A DNA stretch of 64,000 nt. Source: Antedon mediterranea. Its lineage: Eukaryota > Echinodermata > Crinoidea > Comatulida > Antedonidae. The stretch lies in contig NC_092676.1 of NCBI RefSeq assembly GCF_964355755.1, positions 17,466,288-17,530,287 of the forward strand. The letters are read 5' to 3'. The notes under the pieces were generated by a model. That model was not told the DNA's origin and did not search any database. It saw nothing but the letters and a program-made list of their open reading frames with translations. A program made the translations under genes and the position numbers. Below are positions 23,134-33,900 of this stretch, in pieces. Numbering within the stretch: position 1 is the stretch's first letter; each line of letters begins with the position of its first letter.

Positions 23134-23614
23134 GTTAAACTAATTGTAATACTATTAATGATTGACACTCAAAACCTGTAAAATAATGATAATAAAATCA
23201 AACTTTAACTTTATAGTTTATTTTGTTATTTTAAGAAATACATCAATTTTTTAACCATATTCACATTGTCGCCAAGGCAATGGCCTTCAGATTGACTATA
23301 ACAATTATTATTCTACATTCTTTAAAATACAGTATATTGTGTAATTTTTTTTTCAGAATCAATTATTATTATTATTATTATGTGACATTAAAATGAATAT
23401 TTGACTGAAATAATTAGTTTAAGAACGCTTGTTCTGGATGAACACGACAACTGCCGTTAGGTAATACTTTTCTCATAGGTATATAACATTATTAAGTCAA
23501 GGTAAAAAAAAATTCACAAATATGTTAACAATCTTATATTTTTAAAAGAAATAACATACAATAATTGATAGTAGTAGTAGTAAACATCATTTTATACACT
23601 TATCTCAAAAGTTA

Positions 23615-24750
23615 ATGACAAAATTATATGATACAGGCCCATTTCAACAACAACCAGCCTTATTGCCCCAATATTTTAAAAAGACCAACCAGGAAGTTAT
23701 AGAGGAATATCACTTATTTGCTAATATGCTCCTACATATTATAAATAAGAGATTACATTTTTGGGCAGAAGATAATACCATTTTACATCAAGAACAGAAC
23801 AAGCCGGAGACAATAGACAATTATATTTATCATCAAAACAAATACTTGGCTTTCATTGATTTCAAACGTGATTCCGTAGGATATACCATGGAAACATCCT
23901 ACCTTATTTCTCCATGGATATACATACTCTTCACACTTCTAAACAATTCAGGAGTAAACGGGAAAATATTAAAATGTATTAATTCAATGTACATCAGCTC
24001 ATGTTAAGGTCGAGGGCAAAGTAATTCCTTCAAATGTTTAATCGGCTGCTTATTGTTTGCAAATCAAACGAAACATTGACATCCGATTTGATCTGCTGGC
24101 GCCGCCGGACCGGAATCGTGCCGGAACAGGTGTGAAACACCCTTAACGCGTAGGCGTTTTGGTAACTTACAATAATAATAATAATAATATGAAATCATAT
24201 ATAGTATTTTATTCTAATTGTACAGTAGTAAAATATGAGGTTGAATGATGTATCAATATTAAAGAAAGTTCACTTAAAATGATGTAAATATATTTATTTC
24301 AAATTTTAAAGAAAGACTTTGAACGACAAAAATTCCACACGCATTAAATACAATTTTGGAATTAAAATAACAAATTATAAACATAGACCAATTAATAATA
24401 ATATTAGAATTCGAAATTGTAGCCTAAAAGGAAGATGGAATTGTATTTATAGAAATGAAAGATTATGCAAATTATGTTCTCTACAAGCAATTGATCACTT
24501 CACTTTAATTTGTCCCTTTTATTCAGATATTAGAACTAAATCCATGTTTTCCTTACGAATAACCCATCTAAATTAACATATATTTATATTTTGTCCACTA
24601 AAATTGCTGATCTTATAACTAAGCTTGAAAAATATTTATTTATTTCATTTAAACGTAGAGAAGAATTTTTAAACGCACTCTATTGTTAATTTGTTTATGT
24701 CTTACATTGTATATTATTTGGGCCAAAGGCCAATAAAAGAAATAAAAGGA
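23615..24750 (+). pseudogene. Degenerate LINE, reverse transcriptase and C-terminal fragments
   Basis: The stretch 23615-24007 has reverse-transcriptase-like residues: LAFIDFKRDSVGYT corresponds to the (A)F(I/V)DF.KAFD.V block, then GVNGKILKCINSMY. The frame shifts near 24000 into SAHVKVEGKVIP. After about 300 nt of non-coding sequence, 24319-24576 continues with RLCKLCSLQAIDHFTLICPF, typical of the C-terminal zinc-knuckle region (C..C...H.....C) of jockey/L1/I-like LINEs, then LEKYLFISFKRREEFLNALY in another frame. The 3' end is a ggccaaaggccaataaaag tail. Internal breaks and divergence make it a dead copy. Confidence 0.7.
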
Positions 24751-25221
24751 TTTTACAAATTTATGGAATCTCTATCCTTTGGATACCGGACATAACACTT
24801 TGCAGCTCATTATAATAATTTTATAATATATCATTCTTAGCCTAATCCAAAAGCTCATGGAGTACACATCAAAGTACCCTACTTACCAAATTAATTTCTG
24901 CCGGTGTATTTTTAGATAGCATTTACACCTCAGGTACAATATGTTTGGTAAACTCCGGCTTCTCTGTCCTTATACAAAAAACCTCACCATTCTAACTAAC
25001 ATAATAAACATTTTATTCAATCAATCGTTCCATTTTAAAGCGCCATTCCAACGAGCATTGCTAATGGCGCTGTCAAAAAGAAAAATCAAAACAAGTAAGT
25101 TTTTAGAAATGACGTAAAACGTCAAAAGACGTCGAGTTTTTAATATAATAAAGGGAGATTGTTCCAGAGCCTAGGTCCAACAGTACTGAAATATCACCCC
25201 AGCAATATTTATTAGTAACTA

Positions 25222-25400
25222 TTATTTGCATATAATTTGCATAGGCCTGCACCATTTGGTGATACTCTATAAAGCTAAAGGAAACAGTTCAGTAATGATA
25301 ATTCATTCATTCATTACAAAACATGGATTCACACATCGACAAGGTAATTCAATTCTAAAGATACTATTTTACAATTATGATGACAAGAATATCCAAAATA
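25222..25400. repeat. Duplicated 3' flank of P450 gene, copy beside gene 3
   Basis: Matches 9853-10030 in order and orientation (ttgcatataatttgcata, accatttggt, agctaaaggaa, acacatc). See the copy beside gene 2. Confidence 0.55.
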
Positions 25401-25486
25401 ATTCTACTTTACATCTATTTATTAGCATTGAATCGAGTATAAACACGTCCTGCTATTCTGTCGGCCTATTATACAGATCCATGGAT

Positions 25487-28400
25487 TTATCTTGATGTCA
25501 CACGTATCTTGTAAGGTTTATTTGACAACGTAAGCCCAAGATCACCATCAAGCGATGGAGGTAAACTGCCGATTGGAAAATCAAATTTAAAATGTTGTGT
25601 GAGAAATGTAAAGAAAAGAAATAGTTCCATCTTGGCTAATGACATACCCAAACAAATTCTACGACCTGAAAATATGATTAAAAAATAAACACAATTTAAC
25701 ATGGTAACAGGTAGGCCTAAACTGATGAGAAAAGCTTAAATGGAAATCGACCTCTAAGTAATACTATCGTTAAAAATGGGATTTGGCTAGGCAATTGATC
25801 TAAAAAACAGCCCAAAATGAAAATAAATAGCAAACAGAGATTCTTGTTTTTTAAATGGTCACTTATGATGATATGCAAATTAGCCTAAATATGCAAATTA
25901 GGGTGAAATTACAGGGGTTACCATATCTCAAAAATTATTAGTCAGAGAGAGTTGATTTATTCAGAATGTATATATTTATATTTGCTCTAATGATACACGA
26001 AAAAATGACCAGGAAGTATACCTCCACCAAAAGCTAAAAGATTTTCGTTCATCAATACTCCACCATTTCTATTAAGAAACCGTTCAGGAACAAAATCATA
26101 AGGTTTCTTCCATGTGGGTTCATCATGATGGACAGCCCTAAAAATGTAAATATAACTGTGATCTAGATTGTTTCTTTCAAGCGAACATATTTAGGTGTTT
26201 CTTGGGATAAAAAGGGAATAACTAAACCTACCACAAATTGGCCACAAAAACCGTCCCATTTGGTAGGTTGTATCCACCGATAGATATAGTTTCACTTGTC
26301 TTCCTTGTGACGAACGGAGTAACTGAAGCGATTCGCTGTGCCTCGTATATTACCGCTATTGTGTACGGCATTTCTGTTTGATCATTGAGTTCCGGATAGC
26401 GATTTGATCCCACAACCTGGAGTGAAATCACATTATTAACATTGAATTTGAATTTTGAGAAAAATAATCCCACAAAGTAGAGTTAACACACAATTGTGAA
26501 ATATACTATACTAATGAACAGTGAGATTATTGTGAATTGGAATAATATATAAACAAATTATGTGTAGCATTTTAGAAAAAAATTATAAATGTATACGAGC
26601 TAATGTTAGATGAGGATAAGATAGAAAATGTTATGGTACAGGTACTAACAATGGCTATGGCACTTTTGTTTACCTTTTCAATTTCGAGAAACACTTTCTC
26701 CTGAATTTCTGGGTGTAACCCCATGTACAGGATTATCCATGACAACGTAGAAGATGTTGTTTCGGTTCCTGCTATGAATAAACTAGTTACATTCATTTTG
26801 ATACATTCGTTACTAAAATTATCAGGGTCGATACATTCCTGTCCAATTGCAGCATCGATGAAATCGCGGTTATCATTTACTTGATATGTTTGTCGATGTG
26901 ATTTTATTTCGTGAGTAAGGAAGTCGTAAAAAGACATCCAAAGCTTCTTGTCGGAAGCAATGGTTTTCCTTTGGAATACACGTGCTAGTGGAATGAAATC
27001 ATACGCTCTTCCTTGAATCCGCAGTGCCTGGTTAACCAAATCTACTATTTCTATGAATTCTTCATCATTGTGATCGTAGTTTTTGTTGAAGATCAGTCTA
27101 CACATGATGTTGGACACACTAACGCCATATAAGCCTTTCATGTCAACAAGCTCTCCATCTTTCTCCTGTAAAATATAATTATAATTGTAACAATGTATTC
27201 GAATGCATTGAGAACCAGTGACGCAACACAGGATCAGTGAAATTTAAGAAAACAAGATGAACAATGTAAAACTGAATATAGAAATAAGGTTACCGTTTTA
27301 GACATAAAATAAAAATGTTTATATGTATATTGAGAAGAAATTGGTGTTTGAAGAATACAAAATGGAATCCACGGTGACGAGTAGTTTAATTAAAATAACA
27401 CCATGGATTGTTGATGTACACAAACAAAAATACACAGTACAAAGTACATATCTATAGTTTTTAGAGAGAAAATGTTATCAGTATATAAAGCATCTTCAAA
27501 TGGTGTGATTTGTTTATTTTCTGATGAAATTAAATGGTAATACCTTTAAAAGAGAAACTAATGTTTTGATTTCTTCGGCAATTTGCTTTTCCATACATCG
27601 TTTTCCGAAACCAAAGTCTCGTAAAGTGTTCAAAGCAAACTGTCTCTGTGTTCTCCATTTGTCACCATAAGGTTGATCAAATATTCCTTAACAAGGTAGA
27701 AAGATAATTATGTATGAAAGTAGTTCAAAATAATTAACAGATAAACATATGTATATAAAATAATAATTATAATAAATTTGAACAAAACCTTTGATGAAAA
27801 CAATTATTTATTTACATTAAAAATCGTAATTTATAGAAAGAAGGGGTAATTTCGCGTTAACCGTTTATCTATATTGTAATTGTGTTTATCTGTCTATTTT
27901 AAAACTAAATAGCATATTGAAAGATTCATCTTTATTTTTAATGTTAATTCTATTTGTAATTTTGTCTCGAAAGAGATTTATTGACTTGTTTAATATGTTT
28001 AAATTTCAAATAAATTTCTTTATCAATTTTTAAAAACTAATTCAAACGATACCATATAGAAAATAATAGATAATAATCTACCCTCTTTGTGTGGATTAGA
28101 AAACTGACTCTGACTCCAGAAAAAGTTACGATTACTCGTCTCGGTTCTTCGAAGAATTTCTTTTACCAGCTGGACATTGTTGACCGCCACAATCACTGAA
28201 TCACCTACGGTTATCAACAAGAAGATCATACATTAATATTAATAATAAATCTTATTCAATGTATTCTTATTTTATTTTATATAAACTTGGTAGATCACTT
28301 TCTTAAAAATGTGAAGTCTTAAAAATAGTATTCTTTGTAACAATATATACACATTTTTAATAGCATTAACTAAAGAAGTTGCTCCATTGGTCGGTAAAAT

Positions 28401-28809
28401 AGTGCACCAATGAGTATACACATCCAACTTGCAATGTTCCAAAGCAAGCATTTAGGATTTAAAACAAAAAAATAGCTACACTAAGTTCTCTATTTTTAGG
28501 CCCATACTATATATTTCGATACTAACGTTGTAACCAACACAATCGTGTATCGATTGCACGCAAACATTAAACATATAATAAAACATTACCCAACATAATG
28601 CTGAAAATGTCTCCATATTTCTTTCTAATTCTATCGAAATCATAATGAACAGATGGAGTGAGCGATAAAATACTGCCGAAGAAAGGAATTCCAATCGGGC
28701 CTGGAGGAAAGTTCCAAGTAGGCCAGCGTTTCATCAAATGCCATACAATTATAAACCCGATTACGATTACTGCAAGTCCAGCTGTAAATAATTCTGAATA
28801 AATCGCCAT
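25487..28809 (-). CDS. Cytochrome P450, CYP2-like (clan 2), gene 3 of tandem array
   Basis: Seven exons: 28809-28590, 28204-28082, 27686-27544, 27165-26674, 26416-26232, 26137-26022 and 25665-25487. They total 1458 nt, that is 485 residues plus TAA, with intron phases identical to its neighbours. Motifs are an N-terminal anchor, FPPGPIGIP, I-helix AGTETTSS, ExxR as YEAQR, VPERF and heme loop FGGGRRICLG with cysteine near 431. The start at 28809 (MAIYSE) aligns with the start of gene 1; an in-frame ATG ten codons upstream (28839) is possible but adds residues the paralogs lack. The C terminus stops four residues short of the other two (VTSR). Exons 1, 2, 5 and 7 are closest to gene 1, while exons 3, 4 and 6 are closest to gene 2. 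No lesion seen. Substrate unknown. Confidence 0.93.
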
Positions 28810-30133
28810 TTTCAACAGCAAATCTGAGTGGAAAAGCACTGTGTAGGTTTATCGACGATTGCGTTTCTATCTTCAATTGAGGATATCATTAGGTGTGTTC
28901 ATTTCCTAAAGGTTTATAACATTATGAGTGAATGAACTTCATGGAAGGAAGTACTAGCAATGGTAATAATAATGTTTACATGATTTAATCATGTCAACTT
29001 TACAATGTAGGCCTATTCGAATGAAAGTTCATACATGCTGGTAAAAATATAAAGTGTTTTTAAACGAACTTACAGCACACAATTCAACATACCTTAAATT
29101 GTCGACATGTTACATATGTCTTCATCAGAAGAATCAAATGCTTTTGGCCATTTTTTGAAAAATCCCTGTACTTGATAATGTTAAAAATAGCTACAGTTTT
29201 GTAAAGTTTATCATTTTAACAAACAGTCTGAATATAGAAATTGTCACTGTCTGTACATTAAAATCAATAAACAATCTATATTTACAAATTTGTATTTAGT
29301 TTATTAATTAACTCTTACACAACAATATTTATAAAAGGTATAATTACATTGGGAATGTCTGTAAAAATAATCTAAAATATAGTTCGGTCTATTACACAAT
29401 CAATTTGATATACACACATTATTTTGAATATAAATATAGGCCTATACATTTATATATTACAAGGACGGAATGTTTATTAAAAACTACAATAATTATACTG
29501 CAATGTTAAAACTTGGATGGATGGATTAATAAAAAATATTGCATCGGTTTTATTTGCACGCAGTTAAACAAAAGCAGGATTGGATTTATTTTCACTATAT
29601 CTAGAAGGCTGAATGTTAATTACTAATTTTAAAAGCGTTTTGGAAAAAAACATCAAACTATAGCATAACAAGTATAAGTGTGGTACAGTATACTGAATGT
29701 ACAAGAGACTAATGCTATTAGAGTACCGTTTGATTTATCGTCAGATTAGAAAGGATGTAAAACGTCATGTAGTATAGAAATATATTCTAACCTTCTTAAT
29801 GGAATGTTTGGTATTTTAAATAATTATTTTTTTAGTTTGATATTTTTTCTTTAACAAAAAGTTGTCCTTTCAAGTCGATACGCGAAGTATAATAAATATA
29901 ATTTAAATATTTCACATGTTTTAAAATGATTCTTTCCTTATTATATTACTGCAGGTATTATCTGTTTTCAGTACACCTCTTTTTTCAAACGACAAATGAT
30001 CCGACAATGCCTCAATTGCCGAGGCACGTCAGTGGAGCCTTTATAACTTGATCGTGCTGTTTAATGTTTGTAATGTGTCATTATATTTTATGTTTTGCAA
30101 AGATCTCTAGTATCGTTTGCAAGGGAGCCATGT
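28810..30133. other. Intergenic, upstream of P450 gene 3
   Basis: AT-rich DNA with no recognisable exon. It holds the likely promoter side of P450 gene 3 and an unclassified region. No TATA or initiator element could be assigned with confidence. Confidence 0.5.
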
Positions 30134-30396
30134 TAAAGTGTGCGCCCTCTATTGTTGTGGTATTTGTACACTTATATGCAAATTATGCTTGTACACTACA
30201 GTATAATGCCAATCACGTAAAACGGCATTGAAAGGGACATTGTGGTCGAAGGCGGTGTTATGTGCGAGGCCTTACAATTTATTATCAGTGTTTCCAGGAT
30301 ATGTATTGTAGTATCATACGTTATTGAAAGAATAAACCCTGCATAAAAATTAAGCCTTCGTGTACGAGTTATTAATAAAGTGTCGCTTTATTACAA
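30134..30396 (+). mobile_element. Possible solo LTR
   Basis: Starts TGTTAAAGTGTGCGCCC, preceded by a purine-rich aagggagcca, and ends near an aataaa-rich region (gaaagaataaaccctgc ... gctttattaca). This outline fits an LTR with 5'-TG and 3'-CA ends. No second LTR or clean target duplication was found, and the adjacent pol fragment lies on the wrong side for a simple 3' LTR, so the call is weak. Confidence 0.3.
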
Positions 30397-30402
30397 TTTA
30401 TT

Positions 30403-30552
30403 AATCGTAACATCTGGGAATTAGCCAAGGTTATTGCACTGCATCCAAGCGACGACGGGCTCGTAAGAAAGGTTTCAGTCTTCGTTGGACGACGACAATC
30501 CGTGCTGGAAAGACCTGTGCACAAACTAGTGCAGTTGGTGCCAGTTGATTGA
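30403..30552 (+). pseudogene. BEL/Pao retrotransposon pol C-terminal remnant
   Basis: An open stretch ending in TGA encodes RNIWELAKVIALHPSDDGL, VRKVSVFVGRR and ERPVHKLVQLVP. This matches the pattern at the end of BEL/Pao polyproteins (W.LGRVVEVHPGKDGLVR...V......RPV.KL..L, the DUF5641 region). Only about 50 codons remain and the rest of pol is absent. It lies just beyond the 3' end of the large matrix gene, on the opposite strand. Confidence 0.7.
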
Positions 30553-30820
30553 ACTTATGAACTTCTCTATGCAGGATCCTTGCCATCATTTATGCTATGA
30601 AACTGTATTTATAAACGATGAGTAAATAAATGTGAATTGAATTGAATTGAATTGTGCACTTATTATCAATACGCTATAAAAATGTCTAAAAACAATCGCC
30701 TGTAAAACATCAGAGACGTTCGTGATAGAGCTTAAGATTTGTTACATTGGTTACACTTCAATATAGTCAACAACAAAAAATTGTAAGGGGAAGATGTAGA
30801 TGTATACATTTAATCTATCC

Positions 30821-30987
30821 TCACAGTTCAGAATGATCATAATACAAGCTTCGTCTTCGTCTTCTTCGTGCGTCAGGATACGTAACTTGGAACCGTGCTT
30901 GATCTAATGAACTGGAGACAAATAATGCACTACCCTTCACAACACCATGGTGACTGTACAGACCTTGATCTAGTAGCAAAGTTGATC
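30821..30987 (-). CDS. Large matrix gene, last exon (65): C-terminal tail with polyarginine
   Basis: Exon 30987-30821 encodes the last 55 residues and ends CTG TGA. It follows the laminin-G-like domain and has no hydrophobic segment. Six consecutive arginine codons (30868-30851) followed by Ser-Leu-Tyr-Tyr form a polybasic stretch that resembles a proprotein-convertase or heparin-binding site. Function is inferred only from composition. Confidence 0.85.
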
Positions 30988-33900
30988 CTAAAAGAATAAA
31001 AGTATTATTGGTAACTGAAATTTAACAAAATACATAATGAATTTATACTGTACTAAAATAATATTATAAATTAGAAAACACTGTGATGTCGTGACATTAT
31101 GGTTTAAGAAATACCCGATTCCAATTGTTCAAATTATCAGATAGTAGACGTAATTGTATGAAATTTTAGACGCTTTCTATTATCATAATGGCCTTTTGTA
31201 CTCGATTTTTGCAATAACACACATCCAGATAATCTAAAAAACATAGGCCTCAAAGTTTATTAAGGTACAAACAAACAATGTGCAAGAGTTAACGTACCTT
31301 CTTCTTCATTGTCAATTGAATAGTGAGCTTCCAGCAGTTTCTTATGTCTTTGTCGCTCTAACCCTGCTAACTCCAAATGCTCGTTTATTTCACTGTCAAT
31401 TAAAGCCAGTCCCCAGATCCTTATCTGTAATGGTGAATGAAATTCAACATGGATGATTTTCAACAACGCAACTGACTCTTTAGTTGCCCCTGACCAAAGT
31501 CAAAGGTTGGTATTAACCACTAATTGTGTTTTATTTTTGTATTACAATGAATGTCAGTGACAGATCTGGGATTTTGAAATGAGGGTTCAGCCTCAAACTA
31601 ATAAAATATCAACTAAAGTGCTAGAAATAACTTAATTTAAATGTTATTATTTTCTCTGAAATCTATAAGGTCCTCAACACCGCCCATTTCGTGTGACATT
31701 GTACTAAAAAGAAAATAATAGACTTACCTCATCCATAATTCCATTAAAATAAGTAGAATTATCTCGCCCGAGGTACAACATAGTTTCATTTTCAGAATAT
31801 GATGTCTTTTAAAAGGACAAAAACAAAAATGTTTATATTTTTTTAAAAATTTATTTAAATATTTTATTTTTATTAATTAATTTTATTAGGGTAGAATCGG
31901 ATGATAGCAGTGTTTATGACCTTAAGTATAATAATACTTTTGTTTTATAAATTTTATAAATCAAATGTGAGTTTTGGTCTAATAAACTCGCAAGACCAAG
32001 TATAGGCTAAAGGACATTTAACACAAACATTATTCCTTCCATCTCTCTTATGCTAAAACTACCATTTTCAAGAAGTAACAGAATAATTCGAATACAATCA
32101 ATGCTGTGAGATGGCTTACCCATGTAACAGGACTAATATTTTCGAGAAAAGCCTCTGTGCCAGATGTCGTTCCATTTAGGAATAATGACAACTCATGATC
32201 TGTATTGATATAAAGTAATTGAAACATTTATACTTGGAAAGTATTGTGTCATTAATAAAGAAAATCACACAAATGAAATTGATTTACAGAAAGTCTTCAT
32301 TTAGGTTCATATTCTGAGCCAAACATGTATTTGATTTATGAAGTACCATTCCCATGTATGAATCATTAAGCTGTGGACTGTATGTTACATTTTTCAACTT
32401 CAAGCTTCTCTCCATCATACCAGTGCATGCAGTCGTACATCGTTGTCTCGCTCGTGTACATGATCATTGTGTACAATGGACCTAGTTTTTTATAGTACTT
32501 ATCCGAGAGAACTTGTTGTATACCATGATAGCAAGTGAGCCTATGTAATGGCTATGGATTACGGTTCCACTGTCTTAACCGTTCGGCCACTCGCATATAA
32601 GTAGAAACTCATGAAACTCACTTTGTGCATCATATCTCATTGCAACATGTGTCCAAACATTCTCTCCAATTATTGTTCCATTCGATAAAACACTGCTTCC
32701 AAGTTGAGCAGCAATTTTTCTATAAAAAAAAACCAACAGTAGTTTTTAGAAAGAAGATGAATTACAGTTCCTTATTTATTTTCGTCAACCCCTACTGTTG
32801 AAGCATTCCTCTGTCTCTTTCTACATTTTATGTTCCAGAAAATGTTGTCTTCAGATAATTTCCTGAATGTATTACATCCACTTTGTTAACATATTGTTAC
32901 ATTTCTGTTTCACAAAACATTTTTTTCATATGTTAACATATAAATAAATATTCATATTTATAAACATATAGCCTCTGACCAATTCTTACCCATCTTCAAT
33001 AAAGAAACAAAAGTCGCTGTTTAGTGTACATATAATTGGCATTTTGGTTGATGGATAACCAGCTGGAAGATTAACCCATGCCTCCAATGTAAAACTATTA
33101 GACACTCCAAGATTGGTTATGTTATTCAAAATGACATAATCATCGATGCCATCAAAGTATAACGCTTGGTTTATTCTGGAATACAATAAACAACCAAAAC
33201 AATAAGTGTGTTAAGTCAGGTTTTCACTGTTTAAGCTATTTATGTTAATCAACAGTTTTGCAGGGAACAGTACTCTACACAGTTATTATTTTCCATCAAG
33301 AGCAATTTTCATTTTCACTGCATGTTCGATCAGGCTGGTACGATGAACTAAAAAAAGATAACAACTTAAACAGATTGTTTACAATATATACTGAATACTA
33401 ACCTATCTGCACATTTGTATGAAAGCTTCGAAAAGATAACATCCGATTGAGCATACACCATGACCCCTAAGCGACCTCCTACATAAGTGGTATCATAGAT
33501 ATCACCAGAATCTGTTAGAGTTGTTTCCTCTTGTTTTATCACAACTCTGCAAAATAATAAAATACTTATAAACATCATTGTAACCAACAATCCTAATAAT
33601 AGGATGGAAAAAGCTTCATAATAGTTCAGTTTGTTAAACAAAGTTCAATTCATTCAAATCACAGATTGTACCATAATGACATCATCAAACCTCTGGTGTC
33701 CGATCATCAACTGGTTTTATCCTTGAAATTAAGCTGTTCAATGCATATTATTATTAAAGTCCTATTAAATTAGTCTTCTAAAAATAAACTACTCATAATA
33801 GTATCCTATTTATTCAATGGTATTTTTTTCATTTGACAGTACATTACCTGATGAGTCCTATAGAAGGTCTGTGTGTGAGATACCACCGATACGATGTTTC

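Larger units (their letters stand above)
17081..25486. other. Intergenic, transposon-filled gap between P450 genes 2 and 3
   Basis: No host exon was recognised in 8.4 kb. Contents in order: a palindromic element near 17429-17552, a hAT element at 17615-18827, a hairpin near 19769, two tandem Helitron-like units at 19951-23133, a degenerate LINE at 23615-24750, and a stretch at 25222-25400 that matches the 3' flank of P450 gene 2. The remaining short open frames have no family motif. Confidence 0.65.

Noticed and set aside
23615-24007. Host gene encoding a 130-residue protein
   Set aside because: Residues match reverse-transcriptase blocks and the frame continues only after a shift, so it is a dead LINE.
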